A stretch of 64,000 nucleotides of DNA from Lachnospiraceae oral taxon 107 str. F0167 (GCA_000209465.1 GL890583.1:495343-559342); one strand, 5' to 3'. Positions 17,755 to 26,807 are shown, counted from the first letter of the stretch. Program-made: numbers and translations. Notes: a model not told the origin generated them from the sequence alone.

Positions 17755-19248
17755 TTACCTCCATATGATTTCCTTGACTTCATTCCCCTCACAGATAGCA
17801 GCTTTAACATACTTTTCCATAAGTTCTCGTGTCAGTTTATCGCTTTGTATGGTTTCTTTTTTTTGAGATAAGAGTTTTATCTTATCTTTGATTATTTCAA
17901 TTTCTTTGTCAGTCTGTTCTTTACTTTGAATGAATTTGTCTTTTGTCATCTTACCAAGCTTATATCTTTCAAAATCCGACATTTTCTTTAGTTGAAGCTT
18001 TTCTATCTTCTTTTCCAAATCTTTAGCGGATATTTTATCTTCAGGCTTTGTTTCGACTTCACCATACTTTCCTTTAATAAGAGCAAAGACCTGTTCTTCC
18101 AATTTATCAACTCTTGAATTTTTGTGTTCTACATTATTGCACTTGCAGATTCTACAAGAAAAATAGCTATGAACCCTTATACTGCCGTCAAGTCTTTTTC
18201 TCTTACTTTGCACACAGCCTAAGATATGGTTGCAAGTAGGGCATCTTACAAAACCCTGTAGCGGTGATTTTTTTCTCCACTCATAGTCAGTATTCTTACC
18301 TTTCATAAATATGTTAATTTTCTTGATATGTTGAACTTCATCAAATTCTTCTTGTGTAACAATGGCTTCATGGTGGTTGTATACTCGTCCCCATTCATCT
18401 TTAGGATTGAATTTAAAGCTCCCAGGAGTTACCACGGACTTTTCCTGCATATTAAAGACATAAGTTCCCGTATAGTTTTCATTGGCTAATATATCCGTTA
18501 CAGTCCCGTTTGTCCATGTGGGATTATTTCTGTTTTTAGATGACACTATCACATATTCATAGTCCATATTGGTAAGTTCTTTTTTTCTCTCGTTAGGTGT
18601 AGGTATATTTTCAGCATTCATAACTGTCGCAATCTTCCTTGTCGAAAGACCTTTAAGTGCCAAATCAAATACTTTTCTTACTATCCAAGAGGTTTTTTTA
18701 TCAATAATGATTTTGTGTTTATCATTCGGATCTTTCATATAGCCAAGCGGGGGACTCCAAGCAAGAAACTTGCCTTGGTTCTTCAGCTGAGTTGTAACTG
18801 TCTTAACCTTTTGCGAAATATCTTTTGTGTAAAAGTCATACAAAAGACCTTTAAACTGAATATCAAGGTCTGTACCGTTTCCTTTTTCTTTGAAACTGTC
18901 ATACCCGTCATTAATAGCGATAAACCTTATACCGAGAAAAGGAAATATATTTTCAAGATAATCTCCAAGGGCAATATAATCTCTCATAAATCTCGACAAG
19001 TCTTTTACAATAATCGCATTAATCTTTCCTTGCTTTACCTCTTCAAGCATTCTTTGAAAAGCCGGTCTTTTTTCATTTGTGCCTGTATATCCGTCATCAA
19101 CATATTCTTCTTTAGAAAAGCCCTTAAATTCAACATTTCTATCAAGGAAATCATTGATATAGCATCTTTGATTTATAATACTTTCACTTTCATCTTTTTT
19201 CATTTGGTCTTCAACAGATAATCTGATGTATAATGCAATCTTACTCAT
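17755..19248 (-). CDS. Large serine recombinase (third of three)
   Basis: The 497-residue protein has the resolvase catalytic domain with YIRLSVED containing the active serine near residue 10 and the DLSRFMRDY motif near residue 90. A recombinase domain follows (ARSPPLGY-like WSPPLGYMK, residues 165-270), then a zinc ribbon (CPTCNHILGC and CRICKC, about residues 345-385), and a C-terminal coiled coil. GGAGG eight bases before ATG-AGT fixes the start. The start overlaps the end of the preceding recombinase gene, so the three are translated from one message. It lies next to the left att site and is a candidate integrase. Confidence 0.92.
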   Translation of the reverse strand: MSKIALYIRLSVEDQMKKDESESIINQRCYINDFLDRNVEFKGFSKEEYVDDGYTGTNEKRPAFQRMLEEVKQGKINAIIVKDLSRFMRDYIALGDYLENIFPFLGIRFIAINDGYDSFKEKGNGTDLDIQFKGLLYDFYTKDISQKVKTVTTQLKNQGKFLAWSPPLGYMKDPNDKHKIIIDKKTSWIVRKVFDLALKGLSTRKIATVMNAENIPTPNERKKELTNMDYEYVIVSSKNRNNPTWTNGTVTDILANENYTGTYVFNMQEKSVVTPGSFKFNPKDEWGRVYNHHEAIVTQEEFDEVQHIKKINIFMKGKNTDYEWRKKSPLQGFVRCPTCNHILGCVQSKRKRLDGSIRVHSYFSCRICKCNNVEHKNSRVDKLEEQVFALIKGKYGEVETKPEDKISAKDLEKKIEKLQLKKMSDFERYKLGKMTKDKFIQSKEQTDKEIEIIKDKIKLLSQKKETIQSDKLTRELMEKYVKAAICEGNEVKEIIWR

Positions 19249-20908
19249 TATTAGCACCTCCTGTCAGTTTATCCATATTGAATTTAAAGATGATTTCAAA
19301 GTTATGCTTCCCATAGACGATTATTTTTTCCACAAGACCGTGAATTAAATCACTTGGAAGTTTTTCTATCATTTTTGCTGAAAACACATCATTAATCCAC
19401 TTAACGGCTTTCTGTTTTTCTTTTTTAAGATCGCTTACAATATTTTCAATGGCAACAACTTCATTGTTAATTGTGTCTATGTGGCTAAGTGCTATTTCTC
19501 TTTTTAAAGAATATTCTTCTCTGTCGAGCTTACCTAAGCTATATTCTTCATAGGCTTTTTGTACTCCTATCTCTTCTTTTTCAATCTTTGCCTTGTATTT
19601 AGAAATGGCTTTATTACAGTTTAAAATACTTTTATTGAATCTGCTTTCTACCTTGTCCACAAGACTTTTTTTGCTCACTGCCTTAGTAATAAACTCGGAT
19701 ACTTTTTCAGATAAAGCCTTGTCCAAGTCTTTTTCCATAATAAACACTTTCTTTTCGGGATTAATTGAGCCGGTATGAGTATCATTTTGAAAAAGGTAGC
19801 ATAATCTATCATGGTTTTTACCGTAGATTCTTGTTCTTCTAAAGAGTGATTTCCCCGTTTCATTGTTGATAACCAAACCCTTGAACCTATTCTCATAATC
19901 TCTTTCAAAATCATGAGCAGGGTAGCTGAAATAATGATTGGCTTTTCTCTCTTTCCTAACTCTTTGCAATTTTTCATAATCTTCTTTTGAAATAATGGCT
20001 TCGTGAGCATTTTCAGCAATAATGTAATCTTTTTCATCTACATGGTGTTGTTTTACTCCTTTTGCTAAATTCTGTTGCATTATGCCTTGTATCAATTTTC
20101 CGGTATAGACCACATTTGTGAGAAGTTTTGATACAGTACCCACATTCCATTCAAAATCGCCTTCTTCTCTATATAATCTGCCGGTCTTGTAGTAGGTCAT
20201 TGCAGTTGTGTAACCTTTTTTATTCAGATATTTTGTAACATCATACTGGCTTTTCCCCTCTAATGAAAGCTTGAATATCTCCTTAACTATAAAACTTACA
20301 TTTTCGTCGACTTCAAGTTTTTGCCCCTCTTTTAATTTCACCACCTTATATCCGAATGGGGGAACAGAACCTATGAAATATCCGTTCCTTGCTCTGTTAT
20401 GTTTACTTGTTTTTATCTTTACGGAAATATCTTTGGCATACATATCGTTGACTATATTTTTGAGTGTAACCTCAAAGGACTTCTTAAAATCCAAATCCTT
20501 AACGGTATCCACCTTGTCATCTACCGATATGAATCTTACTCCCAAAAAAGGAAATACCTTATCTATAAGTCTTCCCATTTCAAGGTATTCTCTACCGAGC
20601 CTTGATAAATCCCTTATGATAATGCAGTTTATCTTTCTTTCCTTGATATCTCTCATCATTTCTTGAAACCCCGGTCTTTCAAAATTTGTGCCGGAATATT
20701 CATAATCCGTATAGGTATTTAAAACCTTGATATTTTCTTTAAGTGCGTATTCCTTACAACAAAGTATCTGTGCTTCTATTGAAGATGACTTCTCACGCCA
20801 CTGTTCTTTCCTTTCACTTGACAGTCTTGTGTATATTCCAGCCTTGTAAAATACTTTTTCCGCCTGTTCATCATTATTTGATGCATATCTTTTGGAAGTC
20901 CTTGCCAT
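19241..20908 (-). CDS. Large serine recombinase (second of three)
   Basis: This 555-residue protein has the N-terminal resolvase domain (YTRLSSERKEQWREKSSS, DLSRLGREY), the recombinase domain (FIGSVPPFGYKV) and a long C-terminal coiled coil. Unlike its neighbours it lacks a clear CxxC zinc ribbon in the middle region, where FRRTRIYGKNHDRLCYLF stands instead. It may therefore be an accessory or directionality partner (inference). Its ATG overlaps the previous stop codon (TAATG) and GGAGG lies upstream. Confidence 0.9.
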   Translation of the reverse strand: MARTSKRYASNNDEQAEKVFYKAGIYTRLSSERKEQWREKSSSIEAQILCCKEYALKENIKVLNTYTDYEYSGTNFERPGFQEMMRDIKERKINCIIIRDLSRLGREYLEMGRLIDKVFPFLGVRFISVDDKVDTVKDLDFKKSFEVTLKNIVNDMYAKDISVKIKTSKHNRARNGYFIGSVPPFGYKVVKLKEGQKLEVDENVSFIVKEIFKLSLEGKSQYDVTKYLNKKGYTTAMTYYKTGRLYREEGDFEWNVGTVSKLLTNVVYTGKLIQGIMQQNLAKGVKQHHVDEKDYIIAENAHEAIISKEDYEKLQRVRKERKANHYFSYPAHDFERDYENRFKGLVINNETGKSLFRRTRIYGKNHDRLCYLFQNDTHTGSINPEKKVFIMEKDLDKALSEKVSEFITKAVSKKSLVDKVESRFNKSILNCNKAISKYKAKIEKEEIGVQKAYEEYSLGKLDREEYSLKREIALSHIDTINNEVVAIENIVSDLKKEKQKAVKWINDVFSAKMIEKLPSDLIHGLVEKIIVYGKHNFEIIFKFNMDKLTGGANNE

Positions 20909-22584
20909 TAACAAACACCTCCCATTGCAGATTTTTGAGTGTTATTTTCCAAATGCTCTCCTACAAGCTTACTTATAGGTATGAGATTTGTATTAACAGC
21001 TTTTTTGTCTTCAATGCCTTCACTATCCACAATAGCCTGTAGCAAATTCATCGTTTCGATGTTATTAAATACAAAGTTTATTGCTCCGTCTTCTCCGATT
21101 TGAATACTGTCAACAAAAGATACCAAGGATAATCTGCTCAGATCGTTTCCTTCATTATCAGGTATTATTGATAAAGCATTATTACGCCTATCACTTAAGT
21201 TTGTTTTTAATTCTTCTATTATTTTTTGCTTTGTAATAATCTGCTTTTCAATCTCCCTAATCTTGATAAGATAATTCCCTCTGAACTTTTCAAATTCTTC
21301 AGTTGTAATAAGTTCCTCTTCCAAATCCGTATATAAAGACTGCCTTAATCTCTCATACTTTCTTTTTTCAGAGCTTAAATGTTTAAAATCAACATCAAAT
21401 GAAATTTCTGTAATGTCAATTTTACTTACTTTGTTCAATAAGTCATTGTACTTTGATAGGTAATCATTAAGTGCATGAATTGCGGCACCTACAACATAAT
21501 CTTCTTTTATACTGTGTCTGCTGCAATTTCCGCTATGATTGTATTCAGAACATATATAAAAGATGTTGTAGCCGTCTTTTGATTTTACCTTTCTCTTAAC
21601 CATAGGACTTTTACAATCTTTACAAAACAGCATTCCCGATAGGATACTTGGTATGTCCTTAGTTCCTTTTACATCACGAAGTAGCATCTTATTTGCCAGT
21701 GCAAATATTGTCTTTGATATTATAGCTTTATGAGCATTTTCTATTGTTATCCAGTCATCTTTTGACACATCTATTTCTTTTTTGGACTTGTAATTGAGCT
21801 TTACAGTTTTTCCCTGTTCCAAAACACCTGTATATACCTTATTGGAAATAACTCTGTTTACCATTTTTGCGTCCCACCTTGCATTTTTGACTGTAAATCC
21901 GGTATTAAAATTATCTCCGTTATTTTCTTTGTGTTTTGCCGGTGTAACTGTCCCTATACTGTTTAGAAAATCTGCTATGGCTTTTGATGAATATCCCTCA
22001 ATTTTCATATCAAAAATTCGCTCTATTATATGTGATACTTCCTTATCTATCACAAGTTGATGTTTATTTTTATCATCTTTCTTGTAGCCGAAAGGTGCAA
22101 ATGCTCCTATAAATTCGCCGTTTTTTCTTTTTACTTCCTTAGATGATTTCACTTTCATAGAGATATCTCTACAATAACTGTCATTGATAAAATTTCTAAT
22201 AGGAAGTATCAGATGTGTGTCGCTCACATCAGCATTTTCACTGTCATAATTGTCATTTATGGAAATAAAGCGAATCCCTTTTTCAGGGAATATCTTTTGC
22301 AAATATTTGCCGGACTCAATATAATCTCTGCCAAATCGTGAGAGGTCTTTTACTATGATTGTTTTGAACTTACCGTCTTTAAGGTCTGCTATCATATTTT
22401 TAAAATCCGGTCGTTCAAAATTTGAGCCGGAAAAGCCGTCATCTACATATTCACGGATTATCTTAAAGTCATTTTCCTTTGCATAGGTCTTGATTATTTG
22501 TCTTTGATTTGAAATAGAATTGCTCTCATAGCTGTCTCCGTCTTCTCTTGATAGACGAAGATACATACAAGCGTAGTTATCCAT
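20908..22584 (-). CDS. Large serine recombinase (first of three)
   Basis: The 558-residue protein begins with YLRLSREDGDSYESNSI, where the first serine is the predicted nucleophile, and has DDGFSGSNFERPDF and DLSRFGRDY. The recombinase domain contains FIGAFAPFGYKK. A zinc ribbon is clear (FCKDCKSPM with CSEYNHSGNCSRH, residues 320-355). A coiled-coil end follows. AAGGAGG precedes the ATG. It is the first gene of the three-recombinase operon; the small gene at 22682-22840 lies about 100 bp upstream. Confidence 0.92.
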   Translation of the reverse strand: MDNYACMYLRLSREDGDSYESNSISNQRQIIKTYAKENDFKIIREYVDDGFSGSNFERPDFKNMIADLKDGKFKTIIVKDLSRFGRDYIESGKYLQKIFPEKGIRFISINDNYDSENADVSDTHLILPIRNFINDSYCRDISMKVKSSKEVKRKNGEFIGAFAPFGYKKDDKNKHQLVIDKEVSHIIERIFDMKIEGYSSKAIADFLNSIGTVTPAKHKENNGDNFNTGFTVKNARWDAKMVNRVISNKVYTGVLEQGKTVKLNYKSKKEIDVSKDDWITIENAHKAIISKTIFALANKMLLRDVKGTKDIPSILSGMLFCKDCKSPMVKRKVKSKDGYNIFYICSEYNHSGNCSRHSIKEDYVVGAAIHALNDYLSKYNDLLNKVSKIDITEISFDVDFKHLSSEKRKYERLRQSLYTDLEEELITTEEFEKFRGNYLIKIREIEKQIITKQKIIEELKTNLSDRRNNALSIIPDNEGNDLSRLSLVSFVDSIQIGEDGAINFVFNNIETMNLLQAIVDSEGIEDKKAVNTNLIPISKLVGEHLENNTQKSAMGGVC

Positions 22585-22655
22585 TGTGAATCCTCCTTAA
22601 ATTATATTTGGGCAAACAGTCATTAAGGAGTTTTCTTCTACCACCTGTATTTTAC

Positions 22656-22681
22656 CGCACCTTATATTTTTTGTCAGCACC
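22656..22681. repeat. Dispersed repeat, copy 1
   Basis: ATATTTTTTGTCAGCACC at 22664-22681 is identical to 44196-44213, and the bases before it (CCGCAC plus a short stretch) match with one gap and one change. This copy lies between the recombinase operon and the 52-residue gene. Confidence 0.5.
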
Positions 22682-22840
22682 TTATAGCTTAATACATGAT
22701 TTGCACAAATACATCTCAACAATATCCAGTAAATCAACCCTTTCATTTTTGCTTGTAGAGTAGGTTATATTTTTAGAGTAATCTTTCTTTATCGCTTGTT
22801 TCTTATCTTTTGTCGTTATGACTTTTTTATTTTTTTCCAT
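22682..22840 (-). CDS. Small basic protein upstream of the recombinases, 52 residues
   Basis: An ATG behind GAGGTTTGATT opens a 52-codon frame beginning MEKNKKVITTKDKKQ and ending MYLCKSCIKL. It is lysine-rich, with a CxxC pair at the end. I do not recognise the family. The good ribosome site and the position directly ahead of the recombinase operon make it a likely real gene, possibly a regulator of excision (inference). Confidence 0.6.
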   Translation of the reverse strand: MEKNKKVITTKDKKQAIKKDYSKNITYSTSKNERVDLLDIVEMYLCKSCIKL

Positions 22841-23335
22841 AATCAAACCTCATTATTGATATTTTAAGTTTTTTGACATTGGCAGGTGCATTGGCTGCTA
22901 CATTGGACTCTCACCACCGCCTCTTATTCCAGACGAGCCGGCATAAACTGTTGAAGTATCATTATCACCGTTTGTTTCATAGAGATAAGATGCCACACTT
23001 ATCTTTTATGTAATCCTATTTATCGCTCATTTTCTTCTATCCTCGGAATTTCCGGTATTCATTTAAACCGAATTAATCAGCAGAAAAGTCATGGCGTAGG
23101 TCATAATTCTCGACAAACAGATAATGTCCTGCCTTGGTCTATTAAGTTTTCAAGGTACAATCCCGACCATAAAATCTGTCGGGAGGATTTGTTCTTTTGA
23201 ATTTGAGAAAGGCGATAAGCCCCTCTATATATAAACCTTAAAAACGAGACTTCTTGGTAACCTTTAATCCCAAAAAAGAATCAAGATATTTTATGGCAAA
23301 AATGGTATCTACAATAGCCACCCTTCAAGTTATTT
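22841..23335. other. Long intergenic stretch between sigma factor and recombinase genes
   Basis: No long gene is present. A strong inverted repeat, TCCCGAC with GTCGGGA, lies at 23163-23185. A 33-codon frame starting with GTG (22898-22996) ends with SSGIRGGGESPM and has only a distant AGG as ribosome site, so it may be a short peptide or part of a structured leader RNA. I could not match the region to a known RNA family. Confidence 0.4.
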
Positions 23336-23731
23336 TTACTTGCCAATTATTTCCCTTAACTTTTTCAGTATTCGATCTCTTTTTTTGATAAGAGACGGAT
23401 GCGAAACATTTCTGGACTTTGCAACTTTTCGTAAAGACTCATCATCAAAATAAATCCTTTTAATGATTTCTCTTTCATCATCGCTTAGAGTTTCCATTGC
23501 CTTTTGGAGTTGATCAATTAGAAGATTAGTTTCCACAATCTTCTCTACATTGATCCTCTTATCTTCAATATCTTTGATACTGTAATTCTCAGCAAAGCTA
23601 AAATCTAAGAACTCTACATCAAGTCTTCTGAGATATTCTTCTCTGTTCTTCTGCTTTTTATAAACCTTATAAATCTCATCACTTACATAAATCTTTTCGC
23701 CATTTACATAGATATATTTTGTGCTTTCCAT
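23336..23731 (-). CDS. Sigma-70-like / YlxM-like regulator
   Basis: This 131-residue protein begins STKYIYVNGEKIYVSDEIYKVYKK and carries a region-4-type helix-turn-helix at its C-terminus (SDDEREIIKRIYFDDESLRKVAKSRNVSHPSLIKKRDRILKKL). Such small sigma-like factors are common near the recombination modules of Tn1549-like elements. There is no clear region 2, so it could be a DNA-binding regulator rather than a full sigma factor. AGGAGGATTAG precedes the ATG, and a leader peptide gene ends 10 bp upstream. Confidence 0.8.
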   Translation of the reverse strand: MESTKYIYVNGEKIYVSDEIYKVYKKQKNREEYLRRLDVEFLDFSFAENYSIKDIEDKRINVEKIVETNLLIDQLQKAMETLSDDEREIIKRIYFDDESLRKVAKSRNVSHPSLIKKRDRILKKLREIIGK

Positions 23732-23739
23732 TCTAATCC

Positions 23740-23826
23740 TCCTAAATTGTTTTCAAACACTTGTTTTTGCCGGCTTTTATTGAAAACAAAAAAGGAGGAC
23801 TACGAATTTTCTCCATAGAATCCTCC
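23740..23826 (-). promoter_or_regulatory. Alternative hairpins over two ribosome sites
   Basis: AGGAGGA (23820-23826) can pair with TCCTCCT inside the leader gene, which is followed by TTTTTT. The same TCCTCCT could pair with the AGGAGGA of the sigma-like gene. TTGTTTTC and GAAAACAA form another stem just before that second site. This has the form of a translational or transcriptional attenuator. Confidence 0.5.
23742..23816 (-). CDS. Leader peptide, 24 residues, ahead of the sigma-like gene
   Basis: An ATG lies six bases behind a perfect AGGAGG and opens a 25-codon frame beginning MEKIRSPPFLFS. Its TAG stop is part of the ribosome site (TAGGAGG) of the sigma-like gene, so the two are probably coupled. 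Within the peptide gene lies TCCTCCT, complementary to both ribosome sites. The family is unknown to me. The ribosome site and geometry support a real gene. Confidence 0.6.
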   Translation of the reverse strand: MEKIRSPPFLFSIKAGKNKCLKTI

Positions 23827-23839
23827 TAAAAATAGGCAT

Positions 23840-23878
23840 AAAAAAAACCGAACAATGACTTTTGAAGTCATTATTCGG
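23840..23878 (-). terminator. Rho-independent terminator
   Basis: CCGAATAATGACTT and AAGTCATTGTTCGG form a long stem on the minus strand, followed by eight T. It lies after the zinc-ribbon gene and ahead of the leader peptide. Confidence 0.85.
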
Positions 23879-23894
23879 CTATTTGGTAATTTTG

Positions 23895-24062
23895 TTATTT
23901 CCTTTGCTCGATATAACTACTTTTTGGTTTAGAATATTCAGAAGGAAACATTACTAAGTTTCTGCACCTCGAACATTTGATGCTGATTGTAGTCTCTATT
24001 TTATCTCTATCTTTCACATCAAAAATTCTTTGATTACAATATGGACACCTTACCTTTTCCAC
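23895..24062 (-). CDS. Small zinc-ribbon (Com-like) protein, 55 residues
   Basis: GGAGGTATAA precedes a GTG start. The protein has two cysteine pairs, RCPYCNQR and IKCSRCRNLV, spaced as in small zinc ribbons of the Mu Com type. These are common in mobile elements and may bind nucleic acid. The start lies 11 bp past the stop of the large GTPase-like gene, so the two could be co-transcribed. A strong terminator follows. Confidence 0.75.
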   Translation of the reverse strand: MEKVRCPYCNQRIFDVKDRDKIETTISIKCSRCRNLVMFPSEYSKPKSSYIEQRK

Positions 24063-24072
24063 TTATACCTCC

Positions 24073-26361
24073 TTATCCATTTGCTTGAACCTTCATTTTA
24101 TATAGAACTTCTTCAAATATTTTTTCCACCCTTTCTATCCATTTGTCAGCAAATGTATTATTTTCTGTGATAAGGGGCGGAAGAATTGCATTAAGCTCCA
24201 TCATAATACCTTGTCTCCTCTCATAGTCTGAGCCAGTTCCATGGTACATATACAATTCTCTCCAAGAACTTCTTCTCATATCTACAAAATACTCTTTAGA
24301 AAGAGTTTTTATTTCACTACTCACTTCTTCTTTGAACCAATCCAAAACCTTTTGTTCGTGATTTTGAATGGTGTCTTTAGTTTCAAAATTGATGCTTTTT
24401 GGATTTTTTATAAACTTGTCCATGTCACTCATCATAGTTGAACAAAAATCATCAATAGGTTTCAAAGTTCTCGTACTACCTATGAAATATGTTCCTCCAT
24501 TTGAAAGCCTATTAGTTAGAGCTTCTGTAGTTTTGTAGTGTGGATAATTTCTCATATATATATCTTGTTGTTGGGCAATGTATGTTTCTCTAACCTTGTT
24601 GAAAACCAGTGCTAATTTTCTATAATTGAAATCGATCAAACTTCTTTTGCTATCAACTACATCAAGCTTCTTGAAATCATACAAACCTTCAAATCGCTGT
24701 TCTAAATTAGAGAGTAACTTATCCATACACTTTGATTTTTTGTTTGATTCTTCGCTGCATAAGTCTTTCAAAAATAAGGTGCGATTCTTTTGTGAAAGTT
24801 CTTCAGCAAATTTAGTTGACAGCAATTCATCGTCCAACTTTTTTATTGTTGTATTTTGCAAATCAATCAGATACATTTTCTTATCTTCATCATCTTCAAA
24901 ATCTTTTTTTTTGAACTCGTCATAAAAAGTATATAAGATCATTATCTTGCTTTTATTCGCATTGTTATAGAGCTCGTTCAATATATTTTCAGTAGTTCCT
25001 GACATTGAACCGGTAGCTTTGTCTACAACAGCTATAATATCAAATACACTGTACTTATAATCCGTACTTCCTTCCAAGCTTTTAGAATCTTCTGTTTTAC
25101 TATGTTCAAATCCTACAGTATCTGTTACACAGAGCACTTTATTTTTATATTCGCTTCCAATTTTATTGTTATAAGGAACCTCTATTACCATCCTCTCTAC
25201 AAGAGGAGTAACTATCTTGGTAAAGTTATCAGAATGGGTAGATGCAAACGGAACTATATAATCGCTTATATTTTGAATATCATAATCATCTACTTTAAAT
25301 CCAACTATTGAGTCTCCATCTTTTTCAATAGAACCTAGATTTTTTTCTTCTTGCTCCTTGCATATTTCAAACAATTTATTTCTTAAATTTTTTACCAATT
25401 CAAAAGTAATATCATCTAACACATCTACAGAATCTTCATCTTTTATAAATTCATCTTTGAGATTTTTTTTAAATAGTCCACTACTTAACTCTTCATCTGC
25501 TTTATGATCCCCATAATAAAAATCTTGGCAACACGAATAAATTCTCTCAAAGATATCATCCCAAAATTTTGCTTGCTCTTTTTTACTTGCTCTTTTTTCC
25601 GTCTGATCTGTCTTATAATATTTCCCAAGAATATACTCAATTTTAAATAGCTGATTTGGATCATTTACAAATTCATGCATGGCTTTGTCTCGAGTTTTAT
25701 ACTTGTCGTCATTATCCCCTAAACTATTAAAAATTTTATCTACCGCTCTATAAACACCGTCACTCACAAGATTGAATATTTTTTCTTCATCCTTAAAATC
25801 AACACTAAATCTAAATCCTAAAGAAGAAGCATCACTCTTAAATATATAGTGCGTTGTATAGCTTGTAGTTCTCGAAGTATCAATAACAGGAAAATCTACT
25901 TCTTCTCCAAAGTTACTCATAGCTTTTATGATGGTTGACTTTCCATATCCAAACTGTCCAAGAAGCAAAGTTTTTATTAAATTTCCCTCATTCTCTGACT
26001 CTATTTTTTTTAGTAATTCCGCTGCTGGCATTTTAGGGGAATATGATTTTTTCTTGTTCAGTGAATCTAAAATCAGTACAACATTATTAACTACCTTATT
26101 CACCTTTTCAGTGTCATCTGCACTCAAGCTTGTAGGTTCAAGTTGATATTTATCGTACACAGCATTATAAATATCATGCACAATCAACTGATCTCCCACA
26201 TTTGACAACTCATCATTGTCATTAATTATCAACAAAATGTCTTCGATAATCTTAGCTATCTCATCCGAACAATTTATGTTTCTTCTTGTTCTCACGTTAC
26301 CTCTTCTAACATCAAACTGTACTTCATCCTTTCCCATCCTAGTTCTTTTTACTTTAATCAT
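24073..26361 (-). CDS. Large P-loop GTPase-like protein of unknown function
   Basis: The protein has 762 residues from ATG-ATT-AAA, chosen because GGAGG lies eight bases upstream; the frame is open five codons further. Walker A is GQFGYGKST (about residues 135-143), a threonine-rich switch-like DTSRTTSYTT follows near 160, and DTVGF (about 414-418) fits a GTPase G3 motif after an unusually long insertion. TFYD (about 478) could be a degenerate G4. No membrane segment is seen. I do not recognise the family. Between mobC and a zinc-ribbon gene, with its own promoter, it behaves like cargo; an anti-phage role is a guess. Confidence 0.75.
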   Translation of the reverse strand: MIKVKRTRMGKDEVQFDVRRGNVRTRRNINCSDEIAKIIEDILLIINDNDELSNVGDQLIVHDIYNAVYDKYQLEPTSLSADDTEKVNKVVNNVVLILDSLNKKKSYSPKMPAAELLKKIESENEGNLIKTLLLGQFGYGKSTIIKAMSNFGEEVDFPVIDTSRTTSYTTHYIFKSDASSLGFRFSVDFKDEEKIFNLVSDGVYRAVDKIFNSLGDNDDKYKTRDKAMHEFVNDPNQLFKIEYILGKYYKTDQTEKRASKKEQAKFWDDIFERIYSCCQDFYYGDHKADEELSSGLFKKNLKDEFIKDEDSVDVLDDITFELVKNLRNKLFEICKEQEEKNLGSIEKDGDSIVGFKVDDYDIQNISDYIVPFASTHSDNFTKIVTPLVERMVIEVPYNNKIGSEYKNKVLCVTDTVGFEHSKTEDSKSLEGSTDYKYSVFDIIAVVDKATGSMSGTTENILNELYNNANKSKIMILYTFYDEFKKKDFEDDEDKKMYLIDLQNTTIKKLDDELLSTKFAEELSQKNRTLFLKDLCSEESNKKSKCMDKLLSNLEQRFEGLYDFKKLDVVDSKRSLIDFNYRKLALVFNKVRETYIAQQQDIYMRNYPHYKTTEALTNRLSNGGTYFIGSTRTLKPIDDFCSTMMSDMDKFIKNPKSINFETKDTIQNHEQKVLDWFKEEVSSEIKTLSKEYFVDMRRSSWRELYMYHGTGSDYERRQGIMMELNAILPPLITENNTFADKWIERVEKIFEEVLYKMKVQANG

Positions 26362-26457
26362 TGTCATTTCCTCCACTTATTGTATTTATGTCAATTTACA
26401 TCATATAAAATTAAAATCGAAAGTAAATCGACAAAATTATTATTTGATTCTGTCATT

Positions 26458-26486
26458 ATTATAAATGGCAATCATCTTCGTGTCAA
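26458..26486 (-). promoter_or_regulatory. Consensus promoter of the GTPase-like gene
   Basis: On the minus strand TTGACA and TATAAT, both perfect, are separated by 17 bp. The start codon lies about 100 bp downstream. It is the best sigma-A promoter in the window. Confidence 0.8.
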
Positions 26487-26639
26487 GTATTATTTGTCAA
26501 TTTATTGTATTTTTTAAATTTTTGTTTTTATATTGACATCAGGAACCATTATTTTTGTCATTTGTCTTAGTTCTTCATTCTTATGCTGACTTTGCTAAAA
26601 TTTTATGTTATACTGAGTTTATAAAAGAATAAACGCTTA

Positions 26640-26775
26640 ATGCTTGAATTATTAACTACACTTTTGTAGCAAGCACAGTCTTTGGATAGCCAAAGACGGA
26701 AAAATTGATGAAGCAGGAAATATACCTCGCTTCTTTTTTTTATCAATTTTTGCTTGTTAGGGAGTACCCTAAGAC
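26640..26775 (+). other. Candidate oriT upstream of mobC
   Basis: The stretch holds a perfect inverted repeat GTCTTTGG/CCAAAGAC (26678-26697), a longer nested repeat (AAAATTGAT with ATCAATTTT around GAAGC/GCTTC), and TAGGGAGTACCCTA (26758-26771) followed by AGACC. Repeats of this kind directly ahead of mobC and the relaxase gene are the usual place and form of oriT. The nick site cannot be fixed by eye. Confidence 0.6.
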
Positions 26776-26807
26776 CCCAACTAAACACCAAAGGAGGACT
26801 GATACCA

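Noticed and set aside
17755-22584. The three serine recombinases as recent duplicates of one gene
   Set aside because: Their sequences differ strongly outside catalytic motifs and one lacks the zinc ribbon.
22898-22996. The 33-codon frame as a definite gene
   Set aside because: The ribosome site is distant and the start is GTG; it is mentioned only within the intergenic region entry.
23336-23731. Annotation as a full ECF sigma factor
   Set aside because: Only a region-4-like HTH is visible; region 2 is not recognisable.
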